Notes: a model not told the origin generated them from the letters alone. A stretch of DNA of 64,000 bases from an uncultured Gemmatimonadota bacterium (GCA_903910555.1 CAIVZZ010000004.1:1-64000); one strand, 5' to 3'. Shown: positions 1 to 9,219, numbered from the stretch's first letter. Program-made: numbers and translations.

Positions 1-1808
1 CCGCGCTCGGCGACGTCCTTCGCGGCCACGAGCGCGCGGTGGACCGTGGCGCCGTAGGTCACGACCGTCACCTGCGCACCCTCCTTGAGCACCTTCGCCT
101 TGCCGAACGGACTCATGAAGTTCGGCCCCGGATACGCCGACTTGTTGTACGTCTGGCGATACAAGTGCTTGTGCTCGAGGAAGATCACCGGATCGTCGCA
201 GCGGATGGCCGTGCGGAGCAGCCCGTTCGCGTCGAGCGCGTTCGAGGGGCAGACCACGCGCAGGCCGGGGCAGTGCGTGAAGAGCGACGCGCCCGTCTGC
301 GAGTGGTAGATCGCGCCGCGGATGTAGCCGCCGTACGTCGTACGCACGACGACCGCGGTCGAGAACGCGTTGTTGGAGCGCCAGCGCATGGTCGCGAGCT
401 CGTCGCGCAGCTGCATGTACGCCGGCCAGATGTAGTCGAAGAACTGCACTTCGACGACCGGCTTGAATCCGCGAGCAGCAAGACCAATCGCACGCCCAAC
501 GATATTCGCCTCGGCGAGCGGCGTGTTGTACACGCGCGAGCCGCCGAACTCCTTCTGCAGTCCCCACGTGACTTTGAAGACGCCGCCTTTTCCCTTGACC
601 TTGCCGAGCTGTTCCTCGCGCGAGACATCGGCGACATCCTCACCGAACATGAGGATCTTCGGGTCGCGCCGCATCTCGTCCTTCATGCACGAGTTGAGCA
701 GGTCGACCATCGTCGTCGGATCGCCGGCAAACTGCGGATCGTCCTCGGTGTCGAACTGTTCGCTCGTCGGGTCGATATCCGGCGAATAAACCGCGTAGTG
801 CACCGTGCTCGCGTCGGGCTGCGGTTGCGCGAGCGCGTCGTCTGTTGCGGCAAGCACTTCGGCATCGACGTCATCGCGGATTTTCGCGAGGTCGGCTTCG
901 GTCACGTAGCCCTCGTCGAGCAGCCACGCCGGATAGGTCGTCAGCGGATCGCGCAGCGCATCGGCTTCGCGTTCGGCCTCCGGACGGTACATCACTTCGT
1001 CGTCCGAGAGCGAATGCGAGTATGGGCGAATGACCTTCGCGTGCACGAGCGCAGGTCCTTTGCGCGCGCGCGCGTATTCGACCGCCTTCTTCATGACTTC
1101 ATATGACGCGAGCAGATCGCAGCCGTCGACCGTCTGCACGTAGAGATCGGGGAACGACTTCACGAGCTCCGAAATCGAACCGCCCGCGGTATTGACCTCG
1201 ACTGGAACCGAAATCGCGTAGCCGTTGTCCTCTACCAGATACACGACCGGCAGCTTGAGATTCGAGGCAGTGTTCAGCGACTCCCAGAACTCGCCTTCGC
1301 TCGTCGTGCCGTCGCCCGTGGTGCAGAAGACGACTTCATCACTATGAAAACCTTCCGTGATGCCGTTCTGCTTCGCGCGCAGAGTGGCTTCAGCCGTGCC
1401 GACCGCCTGCAGGAACTGCGTTCCGGTTGGCGACGACATCGAGACGATATTGAGTTTCTTGTGCCCCCAGTGCGACGGCATCTGGCGGCCGCCGGAGTTC
1501 GGATCGGCCTTGGCGCCGACCGCCGAATAGAGCATTTCAGCCGCGGTCATTCCCATCTGGAGGCAGAAGGCGCGGTCGCGATAATAGAGATAAAACCAGT
1601 CGTATCCCGTCCTCAGGACCAAGCCGGCCGCGACGGTAACCGCCTCGTGGCCCGCGCTCGAGATCTGGAAGAAGATCTTGTTTTGACGTTTGAGACCGAT
1701 CTCCTTGTCGTCGATTTTCCGCGACAGGAGCATGGTGCGGTATGCCGCGACCAGTTGGTCGCGGGAGAGTCCGTGGGTGGCGCTGCGCGCCTTGGAAGTC
1801 GTCGCCAT
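1..1808 (-). CDS. Thiamine-diphosphate dehydrogenase E1, fused alpha and beta subunits (3' end outside window)
   Basis: This is the E1 component of a 2-oxoacid dehydrogenase complex (pyruvate or branched-chain 2-oxoacid), which decarboxylates the 2-oxoacid on thiamine diphosphate in the cytoplasm. Reading the minus strand from the ATG at 1808 gives 602 codons without a stop before the left edge. The alpha part (about 1-335) carries the ThDP/Mg motif [11 protein letters not shown] near residue 163, ending in VEDNGYAIS. The beta part starts near residue 365 ([13 protein letters not shown], then [17 protein letters not shown] and HSQTGASLF). Alpha and beta are separate genes in many bacteria; here they form one reading frame. 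The substrate cannot be fixed from the sequence. A small membrane protein gene starts divergently 60 bp away. Confidence 0.9.
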   Translation of the reverse strand, partial: MATTSKARSATHGLSRDQLVAAYRTMLLSRKIDDKEIGLKRQNKIFFQISSAGHEAVTVAAGLVLRTGYDWFYLYYRDRAFCLQMGMTAAEMLYSAVGAKADPNSGGRQMPSHWGHKKLNIVSMSSPTGTQFLQAVGTAEATLRAKQNGITEGFHSDEVVFCTTGDGTTSEGEFWESLNTASNLKLPVVYLVEDNGYAISVPVEVNTAGGSISELVKSFPDLYVQTVDGCDLLASYEVMKKAVEYARARKGPALVHAKVIRPYSHSLSDDEVMYRPEAEREADALRDPLTTYPAWLLDEGYVTEADLAKIRDDVDAEVLAATDDALAQPQPDASTVHYAVYSPDIDPTSEQFDTEDDPQFAGDPTTMVDLLNSCMKDEMRRDPKILMFGEDVADVSREEQLGKVKGKGGVFKVTWGLQKEFGGSRVYNTPLAEANIVGRAIGLAARGFKPVVEVQFFDYIWPAYMQLRDELATMRWRSNNAFSTAVVVRTTYGGYIRGAIYHSQTGASLFTHCPGLRVVCPSNALDANGLLRTAIRCDDPVIFLEHKHLYRQTYNKSAYPGPNFMSPFGKAKVLKEGAQVTVVTYGATVHRALVAAKDVAER

Positions 1809-1868
1809 AGACTCCATTATAAGGGATCGCGGGTGACATTTCACGGAGCTTTCGGAGCTTTCTGGTCA

Positions 1869-2420
1869 ATGCGCATCAAGATGCTCTGGAGTTCCTGCTT
1901 TCTCGGCGCCCTGTTCCTCGCGTTATCCCTCCGGGGCCCGTGGGGAAGCGCGATGGCCGACGACGGCAGCCGGTTCGATGTGTCGCTCCACGGCGTAACC
2001 CACGTGCTCTTCCCAAAAGAGCCGCGCTCGCCGATTGCGGGGTGCAGCTATCTGACCGGCAAAGGCTCCGTTGAGAACTGCGCGCCTTCTCCGGTCGGCG
2101 ATGCGCAGTTTTCGATGCTCTGCTCGGTTTTCCCGCTCATGCTGACCGGGCTGGCCCTCGCGCTCGGTGCGGGGATGGTCACGTACATCTCGCCGTATCG
2201 CGCGAAGGGGACGTCGGCGGCTCTCGCGGCGGGGAGCCTCGCGACAGTCTTTGCGGGATCGGCGATCGCGCAGATCGCGATGCCGCGCGCGCTGAAAGTG
2301 TTCGACGAAATCCCGCTGTATATCCGCGGCGCGGCGTTCACCTGCGTGTGGATTTCGATGGTTTTCCTGTTGTTCGCGGCCGCGCTCTCGACGACGAGTA
2401 CGATGCTGAAGCACGACTAG
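1869..2420 (+). CDS. Small exported or membrane protein of unknown function
   Basis: The product is 183 aa and I do not recognise a family. The N-terminus has a hydrophobic stretch (residues 5-28, ending near GSAMA) that could be a signal peptide or anchor. Two further strongly hydrophobic segments follow, around residues 80-105 (LMLTGLALALGAGMVTYI) and 145-178, joined by a third, weaker Ala-rich segment near 112-130. Cys occurs at about 58 and 70. The ATG at 1869 is chosen because the signal-like segment begins there; upstream sequence in the same frame is antisense to the E1 gene. Function unknown; probably inner-membrane. Confidence 0.6.
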   Translation: MRIKMLWSSCFLGALFLALSLRGPWGSAMADDGSRFDVSLHGVTHVLFPKEPRSPIAGCSYLTGKGSVENCAPSPVGDAQFSMLCSVFPLMLTGLALALGAGMVTYISPYRAKGTSAALAAGSLATVFAGSAIAQIAMPRALKVFDEIPLYIRGAAFTCVWISMVFLLFAAALSTTSTMLKHD

Positions 2421-2551
2421 CGACGCGGGCGTTACGCGCCCCCTCTTGCGCCGCACGTGTTACGAAGCAACTTTTTCGTTCGTCAGTTTGAGGAACGCGT
2501 GACGCGCGAGCGAAAAGCACCACTTGGACAAAATCGCAGCGTTGCGCCCTT

Positions 2552-2637
2552 CGGAGGCTCATGGCAGAAAGGCCAGGACCCAACCTCCAGTGCCTAGCGC
2601 CACGATCGCTACCAGCGATCGCCGGCTGGAGTCTCCG
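2552..2637. other. Nested inverted repeats in intergenic space, candidate structured RNA
   Basis: Three nested complementary pairs can be read directly: CGGAG 2552-2556 with CTCCG 2633-2637; CTCCAG 2585-2590 with CTGGAG 2626-2631; and the perfect hairpin CGATCGCT 2603-2610 with AGCGATCG 2614-2621, loop ACC. No convincing ORF covers it on either strand. It lies between the membrane protein gene and the HNH gene. It has no U-tract, so it is not a simple terminator. It could be a small RNA or a leader element. I could not match it to 6S, SRP, tmRNA or a known riboswitch. Confidence 0.35.
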
Positions 2638-2650
2638 CCCCATCATAGCC

Positions 2651-2690
2651 ACCCCGCACGGGATTCGAGCCCCGATGCGGGGTGTCGTCT
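2651..2690 (+). terminator. Hairpin with T-rich tail, probable intrinsic terminator
   Basis: ACCCCGCA (2651-2658) pairs perfectly with TGCGGGGT (2676-2683), with an inner GGG/CCC extension, and is followed by a T-rich tail running to about 2693. It lies 16 bp upstream of the HNH start, so it could end upstream transcription or act as an attenuator for the HNH gene. The tail is short, so confidence is moderate. Confidence 0.45.
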
Positions 2691-2706
2691 TTTATGGCGA
2701 GGTGTC

Positions 2707-3111
2707 ATGTCTCACCGGAGCGTCTACCGCGTCGCATTGCCCCGTGCACCCCGTGGTCTTGCCCGCAATCACCGTCGAGTGCTCGCCCAAAACCACAAGC
2801 GGCACGTCAAGCGTGCGACTTTCCGTGATTGTGGGCGGCGCTGTGTCTACTGCGGTACGACCCTTGGGCTAGAAACAGCCACGCTCGACCATGTGTTTCC
2901 GCTCTCGAAAGGCGGAAATCACGCGGCGGGCAACCTGGTCGCGGCATGCGAATGCTGCAATCAGCTGAAAGGGGCGATGCTGCCTACGGAGTTTTTCGCG
3001 AGATATCCTTGGGCGGGCGCGAATTTCATGCGCTACGCGCGTGCGGTGCACCGGACTTTGAAACGCGGGGCGAGACGGGCAGTGAGTCTGGCTTACGCAG
3101 AGGCTGCGTAG
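2707..3111 (+). CDS. HNH endonuclease
   Basis: A 134-aa HNH-family nuclease (the group seen in restriction, phage and housekeeping nucleases). Residues 1-40 are basic (NHRRVLAQNHKRHVKR), suiting DNA contact. The zinc/HNH core is CVYC (46-49), DHVFPLSKGGNH (61-72), N76 and CECCNQLKG (81-89), that is, two CxxC pairs flanking the catalytic DH and N residues. The ATG at 2707 follows the hairpin at 2651-2690; upstream in-frame sequence overlaps the structured intergenic region and is unlikely to be coding. Its last 86 bp overlap the 3' end of the convergent Ada-like gene. No partner methylase is nearby. Confidence 0.85.
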   Translation: MSHRSVYRVALPRAPRGLARNHRRVLAQNHKRHVKRATFRDCGRRCVYCGTTLGLETATLDHVFPLSKGGNHAAGNLVAACECCNQLKGAMLPTEFFARYPWAGANFMRYARAVHRTLKRGARRAVSLAYAEAA

Positions 3112-3961
3112 GACTGCCTTTTTCGATCTGCTCGCGGTAGAGCATCACTTTTTTCCGTTCGATTCCCCAGGCGTAGCCGCCGAGTTCTCCTGTCGACCGG
3201 ATTACCCGGTGGCAGGGGATCAGCCAGCTGACCGGATTACTGCCAACTGCGGTTCCCACCGCACGTGAGGCGCCGGGAAGATGGAGCGAGCTCGCAATAT
3301 CACCGTATGTCGTGACGCCGCCGTCGGGAATCGTTAGCAAAGCTTCCCAGACCTTCAGCTGAAAGTTCGTGCCTTTGATATGCAGCGAAAGCGGCGGGAG
3401 TTTCTTGTTGCTGCTGATCGGGAATGCGGTCGCGATCGCGATGCGTGTCGCTGATTGATCGGCAATCAACGCGGCCCGCGGCCAGTCGTGCTTCAAGCGC
3501 GCGAGCGCGGCGTGCCGCGACACCGGATTCACGAACGCGAGATGGCAAATCCCACGGGGCGTGATCGCGATCAAACACTCGCCAAAAGGTGACGGGTGAA
3601 ATCCATACTTCACCGTGAGACCCTCGCCGGCCTTTTGATATTCGCCCGGTGATACGGCTTCGGCGTTTACGATCAGATCGTGCAAACGCGACGACCCTGA
3701 AAGCCCCGCCTCATAGCTCGCGTCGAGCACGCTGCGATTCTCGCGCAGCAAACGCTTCACGACCTGCGCGGTGCGATGCTGGAGAAATCGTTTCGGACTG
3801 ATTCCTGCCCAGCGCGTAAACATGCGCTGGAAATGCGCCGGACTGAGCCCGACGTATTTCGCGACGTCCGCGAGCTCCGGCTGCTCGGCGCGGTTGGTGT
3901 CGAGATAGCGGATGGCTTTCTCGATTCGTGCGTAATCGGCGTTGAGTTCGGTGGCGGTCAT
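3026..3961 (-). CDS. Ada/Ogt-type methylated-DNA--protein-cysteine methyltransferase with AraC helix-turn-helix
   Basis: A 311-aa suicide DNA-repair enzyme that moves alkyl groups from O6-alkylguanine to its own cysteine. Residues 1-105 form an AraC-type DNA-binding domain (LADVAKYVGLSPAHFQRMF). The methyltransferase domain is at about 115-285, with the winged-helix stretch FQLKVWEALLTIPDGGVTTYG and the active-site PCHRV (Cys250). The N-terminal Ada zinc domain that repairs methylphosphotriesters is absent, so methyl-dependent Ada activation is not expected to work in the E. coli way. The last 28 or so residues after the domain overlap the HNH gene end and look like a read-on tail. Confidence 0.9.
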   Translation of the reverse strand: MTATELNADYARIEKAIRYLDTNRAEQPELADVAKYVGLSPAHFQRMFTRWAGISPKRFLQHRTAQVVKRLLRENRSVLDASYEAGLSGSSRLHDLIVNAEAVSPGEYQKAGEGLTVKYGFHPSPFGECLIAITPRGICHLAFVNPVSRHAALARLKHDWPRAALIADQSATRIAIATAFPISSNKKLPPLSLHIKGTNFQLKVWEALLTIPDGGVTTYGDIASSLHLPGASRAVGTAVGSNPVSWLIPCHRVIRSTGELGGYAWGIERKKVMLYREQIEKGSPTQPLRKPDSLPVSPRVSKSGAPHARSA

Positions 3962-4045
3962 TGCGGAGATCCCTGTTGAACTGATGACCGCAGTGTATCG
4001 CTCACTGCGCGCCCGCTCAATCCGATTCGTGCGGTCGCTTCAGCT

Positions 4046-5866
4046 CTAGAAATCCACCGGTCGCAGATACGACTCGCCGATCGCGGCGCCGCTCAGCATC
4101 GCAACGGTCGGCAGCTTTCGTTTCCAGTGCGTTCCGTCGAGGCGCTTGCGCACGATCTCGACTTCTGCCGCTGAGAATCCCCGATCGACCAGCTCCGCCG
4201 GCGTGTAGCCGTTGAGCAGCCAGTTCAGAATCACATCGGCTTTCGCGTAGCTGATTCCGAAATCGCCTTCGTCAGTTTGCCCGGAGACAAGATCCGCCGA
4301 TGCGGGCTTCTCAATAATTTCGAGCGGCACGCCGAGGTGGCGCGCGAGCGACCAGAGCTGCGTCTTGAACAGATCGCCGATCGGATTGACCGGCGGCGAA
4401 TCGTCGGCGTGCCAGGTGAAATAGCCGAGCAGGCGTTCGCTCTTGTTGCCGGTGCCGAGCGGCAGCGCGTGATGTTTCGCACTGAGGTCGAAGAGCGCGA
4501 TCATGCGCATGCGCGCCATGACATTTCCGCGGCGCGCGGCGTCGGCCTCGGGTTCGAGCGCGAGATAGCCGTCGACGGCGGCGCTGATGTCGAGCGTGCG
4601 TGAGTCGAGTCCGAGCGTGTCGATGACCTTTTGCGCGTGCGCGAGCGAGTCGGGGCTCGAGGTGCGATACGGCATGCGGACGGCGACGACGTTCTTGGGG
4701 CCGAGCGCACGAGCGGCGAGCGTCGCGACAACGGCGGAGTCGACCCCACCGGAGAGGCCGACAACTGCTTTTTTGAAACCGCGGCGGGTGAACTCGTCTT
4801 TCAGGAAGGTGACGAGCCACGCTTCGACCAATGCGGGATCGATATCCAGCGGAGGCGGGGAACCGCGGGAGAGATCGCCGCCGGTCACGACCGAAAGGGT
4901 CGCAGGCGCGGTTGAAGGTTCGCCGTTGTTGACCGTTGTCGATTGGCGGCCGGTCGTCGACAGTTGCCGTTCCTCGCCCCTCGTCGGAGTGGCATCCACG
5001 CTTCGGTCCAGCTCCGATCTCAGCTTCGGCAGCAGCGTGCGCATATCCGAGAGCAACGGCAGATCGGCGCGCGCCTTGGTGATATCGTCGAGATCGAGAC
5101 TCGCGGTGAGCAGCGATTCTTCAAAGACCGGCGCGCGCGCGCGTGTGTCGCCGCGCGGGCCAACGACGAGCGAGCCACCCTGAAACATCCGGCCGCCTTC
5201 GCTGCCCACGAGGCTCGAGAGCGTGACGAACACACCGTGTTCGTCCGCGATGTCGCGAATCAGGCGGTCCCAGCGGGCTACACTGCCCGGAACTGCGTCG
5301 CCGTCGGTGCGCTCGAACGCTCCCCGTGCGGGAGATGCAGAAGAAACGAAAATCATGTGCGCGCCATCGAGCGCGGCAATCAGTCCGGTGAGCGAGTGCC
5401 ATGCGTCCTCGCAGATGAGCATCGCCGCACGCCCCCACGGCGCGTCGAACGCGCGAACCTCGTACCCGCGTTCCACAAAACGCTCTTCGTCGAACAGCCC
5501 ATACGTCGGAAGAAACGTTTTCCGATGGATATGCAGAATGTCGGCGCCCGAACCGCAGCGCACATAGGCGAGGCTGTTGTGCAGATCGCCATCGTGCTTT
5601 TCGTAGAATCCAACAATCGCGTCGATCGGCGGCCCGTGATACGCCGCTGCGAGCCCCGCGGCAAACTCTTCGGCGGTCAGCGCCATCTCGCGAACGCCGC
5701 CCTCCACGAAATACCCGGAAAGCGTCGTCTCGGGGAACTGCACCACATGCGGGCGCGGCTCCAGCGCGGCCGCCTGGGCGAGCACCTCGCCGACTCGGCG
5801 CAGGTTGCCCTGAACGTCCCCTTTTCGAGGGCGGAACTGCGCTATGGCGATGTGCAGGAGCGGCAT
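4046..5866 (-). CDS. nadE: Glutamine-dependent NAD+ synthetase
   Basis: Catalyses the last step of NAD synthesis: deamido-NAD + ATP + glutamine to NAD. 606 aa from the ATG at 5866; longer in-frame extensions upstream run into the divergent PBP gene. The N-terminal nitrilase-type glutaminase has the triad Glu46 (FPETTLSGY), Lys116 (RKTFLP) and Cys152 (CEDAWHS). The C-terminal synthetase has the P-loop LSGGVDSAV near residue 370 and the Mg/ATP region GTGNKSERLLGYFT. Between them, about residues 289-330, lies a Thr/Ser/Gln-rich linker (RQLSTTGRQSTTVNNG) whose DNA is repetitive and looks like an inserted repeat. A bidirectional promoter is likely in the 61 bp shared with the PBP gene. Confidence 0.95.
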   Translation of the reverse strand: MPLLHIAIAQFRPRKGDVQGNLRRVGEVLAQAAALEPRPHVVQFPETTLSGYFVEGGVREMALTAEEFAAGLAAAYHGPPIDAIVGFYEKHDGDLHNSLAYVRCGSGADILHIHRKTFLPTYGLFDEERFVERGYEVRAFDAPWGRAAMLICEDAWHSLTGLIAALDGAHMIFVSSASPARGAFERTDGDAVPGSVARWDRLIRDIADEHGVFVTLSSLVGSEGGRMFQGGSLVVGPRGDTRARAPVFEESLLTASLDLDDITKARADLPLLSDMRTLLPKLRSELDRSVDATPTRGEERQLSTTGRQSTTVNNGEPSTAPATLSVVTGGDLSRGSPPPLDIDPALVEAWLVTFLKDEFTRRGFKKAVVGLSGGVDSAVVATLAARALGPKNVVAVRMPYRTSSPDSLAHAQKVIDTLGLDSRTLDISAAVDGYLALEPEADAARRGNVMARMRMIALFDLSAKHHALPLGTGNKSERLLGYFTWHADDSPPVNPIGDLFKTQLWSLARHLGVPLEIIEKPASADLVSGQTDEGDFGISYAKADVILNWLLNGYTPAELVDRGFSAAEVEIVRKRLDGTHWKRKLPTVAMLSGAAIGESYLRPVDF

Positions 5867-5914
5867 CGACCTAAAGTTCGCCCCCTGACGGGTGACGGGC
5901 AACGCCGTCGGGGG

Positions 5915-5920
5915 TACAAT
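5915..5920 (+). promoter_or_regulatory. Possible -10 box (TACAAT) for the PBP gene
   Basis: TACAAT lies seven bases before the ATG at 5928. If used, transcription would start at or next to the start codon, giving a leaderless mRNA. No clear -35 box is visible at the right spacing and there is no Shine-Dalgarno between the box and the ATG, so this is suggestive only. Confidence 0.25.
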
Positions 5921-5927
5921 ACACGAG

Positions 5928-7976
5928 ATGCCCCCGCGTCCCGCCCCGATTTTCTGCTTGATCGCCGCCGCCGCCCTGATTGCCGGGGCTCCGGGCGGCG
6001 CGTGGGCGCAGGCGAGCCCGAGCCCCGCCGCACCAGCGAAAAGCACGGGGCAAGCCTGGCAGATTGTGCCACCGGCGCAGTCGTCGCTGGTATACGCGCG
6101 CGACGGCTCACTGATCGGCGAGATCGGCTCTGAGTGGCGCACGAGCGTATCAATCCGAACGCTTCCGAAATACGTCGGCGAAGCATTCATCTCTGTTGAA
6201 GACAAACGGTTCTATCAGCACAACGGTGTCGACGTCGTCGGCATTGCCGGTGCGCTCAAGGACAATCTCCTCGGCGCCTCGCGCGGTGCGAGCACCATCA
6301 CGCAGTTGCTCGTCGGCAACATGCATCCCGATCTGATCGACCGCCGCGACAAATCGCTCTCCCGCAAACTTCACGAGCAGAGCGCGGCGCGCGAAATGGA
6401 GCGCCACTACAACAAAGAACAGATCCTCGAAGCGTTCCTCAATCAGATCAGCTTCGGGCACGGCTGGTACGGCGTCGAATCGGCCGCCAGGCATATTTTT
6501 GGGAAGGGCGCGGCGCAACTGACGATTGCAGAAGCCGCGACACTCGCCGCGATGCCGAAGGGGCCGGCGATCTACGATCCCGTGAAATATCCGGATCGTG
6601 CAAAGAATCGCCGCGACGCGATCCTCGGTCTCATGGCCGAGCAGAAATACATCTCCGCGGCCGACGCCGCCGCAGCGAAAGCGGAGCCAGTGCGCACGGT
6701 GGCCAACGGCGGCGTGTCCGCGCCGTCTCCCTACTTTGTCGACGTCGTGAAAGTCCAGGCGGAGCGCGCCGGGATTCCGGTCTCGACCGGCGGATTTCGG
6801 ATTTACACCACGCTCGATCCTACGCTGCAGCGGGCCGCAGTGCAGGCGCTCGCGGACGGGACGGCAGAAGTCGAGCGGCGCCCCGGCTACCACAATCCGA
6901 CTTACACATCGCACGCGAAGGGGAGCACGGACTATCTGCAGGGCGCGGTGGTCGCCATCGATCCATCATCGGGCGACGTGAAAGCGCTTGTCGGCGGACG
7001 CAATTATCAGGAGTCGTCGTTCAATCGTGCCGTCAGCGGCATGCGTCAGCCCGGGTCGAGCTTCAAACCGTTTGTGTATGCGCGCGCGCTGATGGATTCG
7101 CTGCCGCCGAACGCGATCGTCCCGGATACCGCGATCGACATCCGCTACGACAATCAGTCGTACCGGCCGAAGAATTCCGACGACAAGTTCATGGGGAACA
7201 TCACGCTGCGCGAAGCGATCACATTCTCGCGCAACCCGGTTGCCGTGCAGCTCTGGATGCGATACGGCGCGGACTCGATCATCGCGCTCGCGCGGCGCTT
7301 CGGTATCACGACACCGATTTCACCGTACCCGGCAAGCGCGATCGGCGCGTCGGAAGTGCAGCCGCTCTCGTTTATCGCCGCGTTCACTGCGCTCGATAAT
7401 CTCGGCACGCCGATGGAGCCGCGCTTCATCTACCATGTTGACGATCGTGCGGGAAAAACACTCTGGAGTCAGGGTGTGCAGTCGCTGCCCCCCGCGCTCG
7501 ATCCGCAGGTGACCTTCATTCTGCGCGACATGATGCGCGACGTGGTCGAGCGCGGCACAGCGACGCCCGTACGGCGTTACCTGCCTGCGAGCGTGCCCGT
7601 CGCCGGAAAAACAGGTACGACCGACGACAACACCGATGTCTGGTTCGTTGGAGTGACACCTGAAATCGTCGCAGGCGTCTGGCTCGGATTCGACAAGCCG
7701 CGGCCGATTGCCGAGCACGGAGTGGCCGGCGGATCGCTCGCGGCGCCGGTCTTCGCCCATATGCTTGCAGCGGCTGGATACACGCATCCGGCCGCCACGT
7801 GGGACATGCCGCAGGGACTGGTTACTGCGGTGCTCGACCGGCAGACCGGAAAGCTCGCCGATCCCACCACTCCTGCCGAACGCCGATATACCGAGTACTT
7901 TCTTGCGGGCACGGAGCCGGGTGCGCTCCGCGTCGACGCACGCCGCTTGTTCGGACTCGGCCCGATTCTGCCGTAG
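5928..7976 (+). CDS. Class A penicillin-binding protein (PBP1-type transglycosylase/transpeptidase)
   Basis: A 682-aa peptidoglycan synthase acting at the periplasmic face. An N-terminal hydrophobic segment (about 8-28) serves as anchor or signal. The GT51 glycosyltransferase domain follows, with EDKRFYQHNG at 91-100 and ASTITQLL downstream. The transpeptidase domain has S377-S-F-K (catalytic Ser377), SRN near 434 and KTGTT at 561-565. Length is within the family range, on the short side, without OB or PASTA domains. The ATG at 5928 is favoured because it begins the signal-like stretch. The CHASE3 sensor gene follows after 12 bp and is probably co-transcribed. Confidence 0.93.
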   Translation: MPPRPAPIFCLIAAAALIAGAPGGAWAQASPSPAAPAKSTGQAWQIVPPAQSSLVYARDGSLIGEIGSEWRTSVSIRTLPKYVGEAFISVEDKRFYQHNGVDVVGIAGALKDNLLGASRGASTITQLLVGNMHPDLIDRRDKSLSRKLHEQSAAREMERHYNKEQILEAFLNQISFGHGWYGVESAARHIFGKGAAQLTIAEAATLAAMPKGPAIYDPVKYPDRAKNRRDAILGLMAEQKYISAADAAAAKAEPVRTVANGGVSAPSPYFVDVVKVQAERAGIPVSTGGFRIYTTLDPTLQRAAVQALADGTAEVERRPGYHNPTYTSHAKGSTDYLQGAVVAIDPSSGDVKALVGGRNYQESSFNRAVSGMRQPGSSFKPFVYARALMDSLPPNAIVPDTAIDIRYDNQSYRPKNSDDKFMGNITLREAITFSRNPVAVQLWMRYGADSIIALARRFGITTPISPYPASAIGASEVQPLSFIAAFTALDNLGTPMEPRFIYHVDDRAGKTLWSQGVQSLPPALDPQVTFILRDMMRDVVERGTATPVRRYLPASVPVAGKTGTTDDNTDVWFVGVTPEIVAGVWLGFDKPRPIAEHGVAGGSLAAPVFAHMLAAAGYTHPAATWDMPQGLVTAVLDRQTGKLADPTTPAERRYTEYFLAGTEPGALRVDARRLFGLGPILP

Positions 7977-7988
7977 GAGTTTCAATAA

Positions 7989-9212
7989 ATGCAATTCACG
8001 TGGGTACAGAAGCTCTCCATCGGAACCGGCGCCGCGCTTGGATTGCTGGCGCTGATGGGCTTTGTGTCGTACGTGAGCATCAATCAAATGATCGGCGGCC
8101 AGCAGGCGGTCGCCGCGACAAACCAGAATATCGCGCGGCTCGATGCCGTTGTGGGCCGGACCGTCGATGCTGAAAATGCGCAGCGCGGATATGTCTCCAC
8201 CGGAGACGAGCAATATCTCGAGCCGCTCAATGCGGCGTTCAGCGACGTCGAAGACGCGATCCAGGGCCTGACCAAGGCGACCGAAGACGATCCCGATCAG
8301 CGCCGCAATCTCGACAAGCTCGCGCCGATGATCTCCAAGCGGTTCAAGGAAATCAACGCAGTGATCGCGCTGCGGAAGCGGGTGGGGATGGACTCCGCCG
8401 CGAAATCGCTCAAGGCGCAGAGCGCGGTGCGCGCCCGCGATGGCATCGGTCCGACTGCCAACAAAATGCGCGAGGAAGAACTGCGTGTGCTCGGTGAGCG
8501 CACGCGTGCGATGACAACCACCGGCGATACCGCGCTGCGTGTAATTCTCGGCGGCTCGATCTTCGCGCTGATTCTCGCACTGTTTGCCCTCCAGCCGCTG
8601 CGTCCGAGTGTGGAACGCCGGCTCACGCAGCGCCTCTCGCAGGTGCTCACCGCACCGCTTCCGGAACTGCAGCTCACGATGACCGAAGCCGCGCGTCACG
8701 CGGGCGACCGGCTCGTGCGACTTCAGCAAGTGATCGCCGCGCTGAACGGGCCGGTTACGAAAAACGAAATTGCGCAGGCGCTGCTGACGCGCGGCGCACC
8801 GCCGCTTGTGGCGAGCCTCGGCTTGGTCGCGGTCGGCAACTCTTCGTCGCTCACCGTGTTGCGCGCGCTCGGCGATGTCGTGCCGCATCTCGCTGTTGGA
8901 TCGGTTGTGCCCTCGAACCTCGCCGATCCGCTCGCGCAGGCGTATCGCACGCGCGAACCGGTGGTGATCGAATCACGCGCCGAGCGGTCGGCGCAATTCC
9001 CGGGGCTCGCCCGGTTCTCCGAATCCGGCACGTCCGACGGTGCGTTCGTTGCGGTGCCGCTCGTGGAAGACGACAGCTCGTTCGGGGCGCTGCTGCTCGC
9101 GTTCGCCGACAATCGCATGTTCAGCGACGACGAGCGCGCGTATCTCGCGACGCTCGGACGACTCGGCGGTCAGGCGATCGCCCGAGCGGAGGCGTTCGAG
9201 CCGAAGAAGTAG
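7989..9212 (+). CDS. Membrane sensor protein: CHASE3 plus GAF, no output domain
   Basis: 407 aa. Transmembrane helix 1 lies at about 8-30; a CHASE3-type four-helix periplasmic domain at about 35-180 (DAENAQRGYVSTGDEQYL is typical of CHASE3); helix 2 at about 187-208; then a helical connector and a GAF-like domain at about 245-400 (DGAFVAVPLVEDDSSFGALLLAF). No histidine kinase, GGDEF or methyl-accepting region follows the GAF, so the protein is either a truncated receptor or works through a partner. A Shine-Dalgarno GGAG precedes the ATG. It sits 12 bp after the PBP gene and ends at a strong terminator, suggesting a two-gene unit tied to the cell envelope. Confidence 0.75.
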   Translation: MQFTWVQKLSIGTGAALGLLALMGFVSYVSINQMIGGQQAVAATNQNIARLDAVVGRTVDAENAQRGYVSTGDEQYLEPLNAAFSDVEDAIQGLTKATEDDPDQRRNLDKLAPMISKRFKEINAVIALRKRVGMDSAAKSLKAQSAVRARDGIGPTANKMREEELRVLGERTRAMTTTGDTALRVILGGSIFALILALFALQPLRPSVERRLTQRLSQVLTAPLPELQLTMTEAARHAGDRLVRLQQVIAALNGPVTKNEIAQALLTRGAPPLVASLGLVAVGNSSSLTVLRALGDVVPHLAVGSVVPSNLADPLAQAYRTREPVVIESRAERSAQFPGLARFSESGTSDGAFVAVPLVEDDSSFGALLLAFADNRMFSDDERAYLATLGRLGGQAIARAEAFEPKK

Positions 9213-9219
9213 CGGACGC

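Noticed and set aside
2651-2690. tRNA-like T-arm (gggattcgagcccc) suggesting a tRNA or tmRNA 3' end
   Set aside because: No matching acceptor 5' strand, anticodon arm or D-arm could be found 70-350 bp upstream on the plus strand; the hairpin with its T-rich tail explains it better.
7320-8888. Minus-strand open frame spanning the PBP and CHASE3 genes
   Set aside because: It crosses two well-supported plus-strand genes and has no recognisable sequence.
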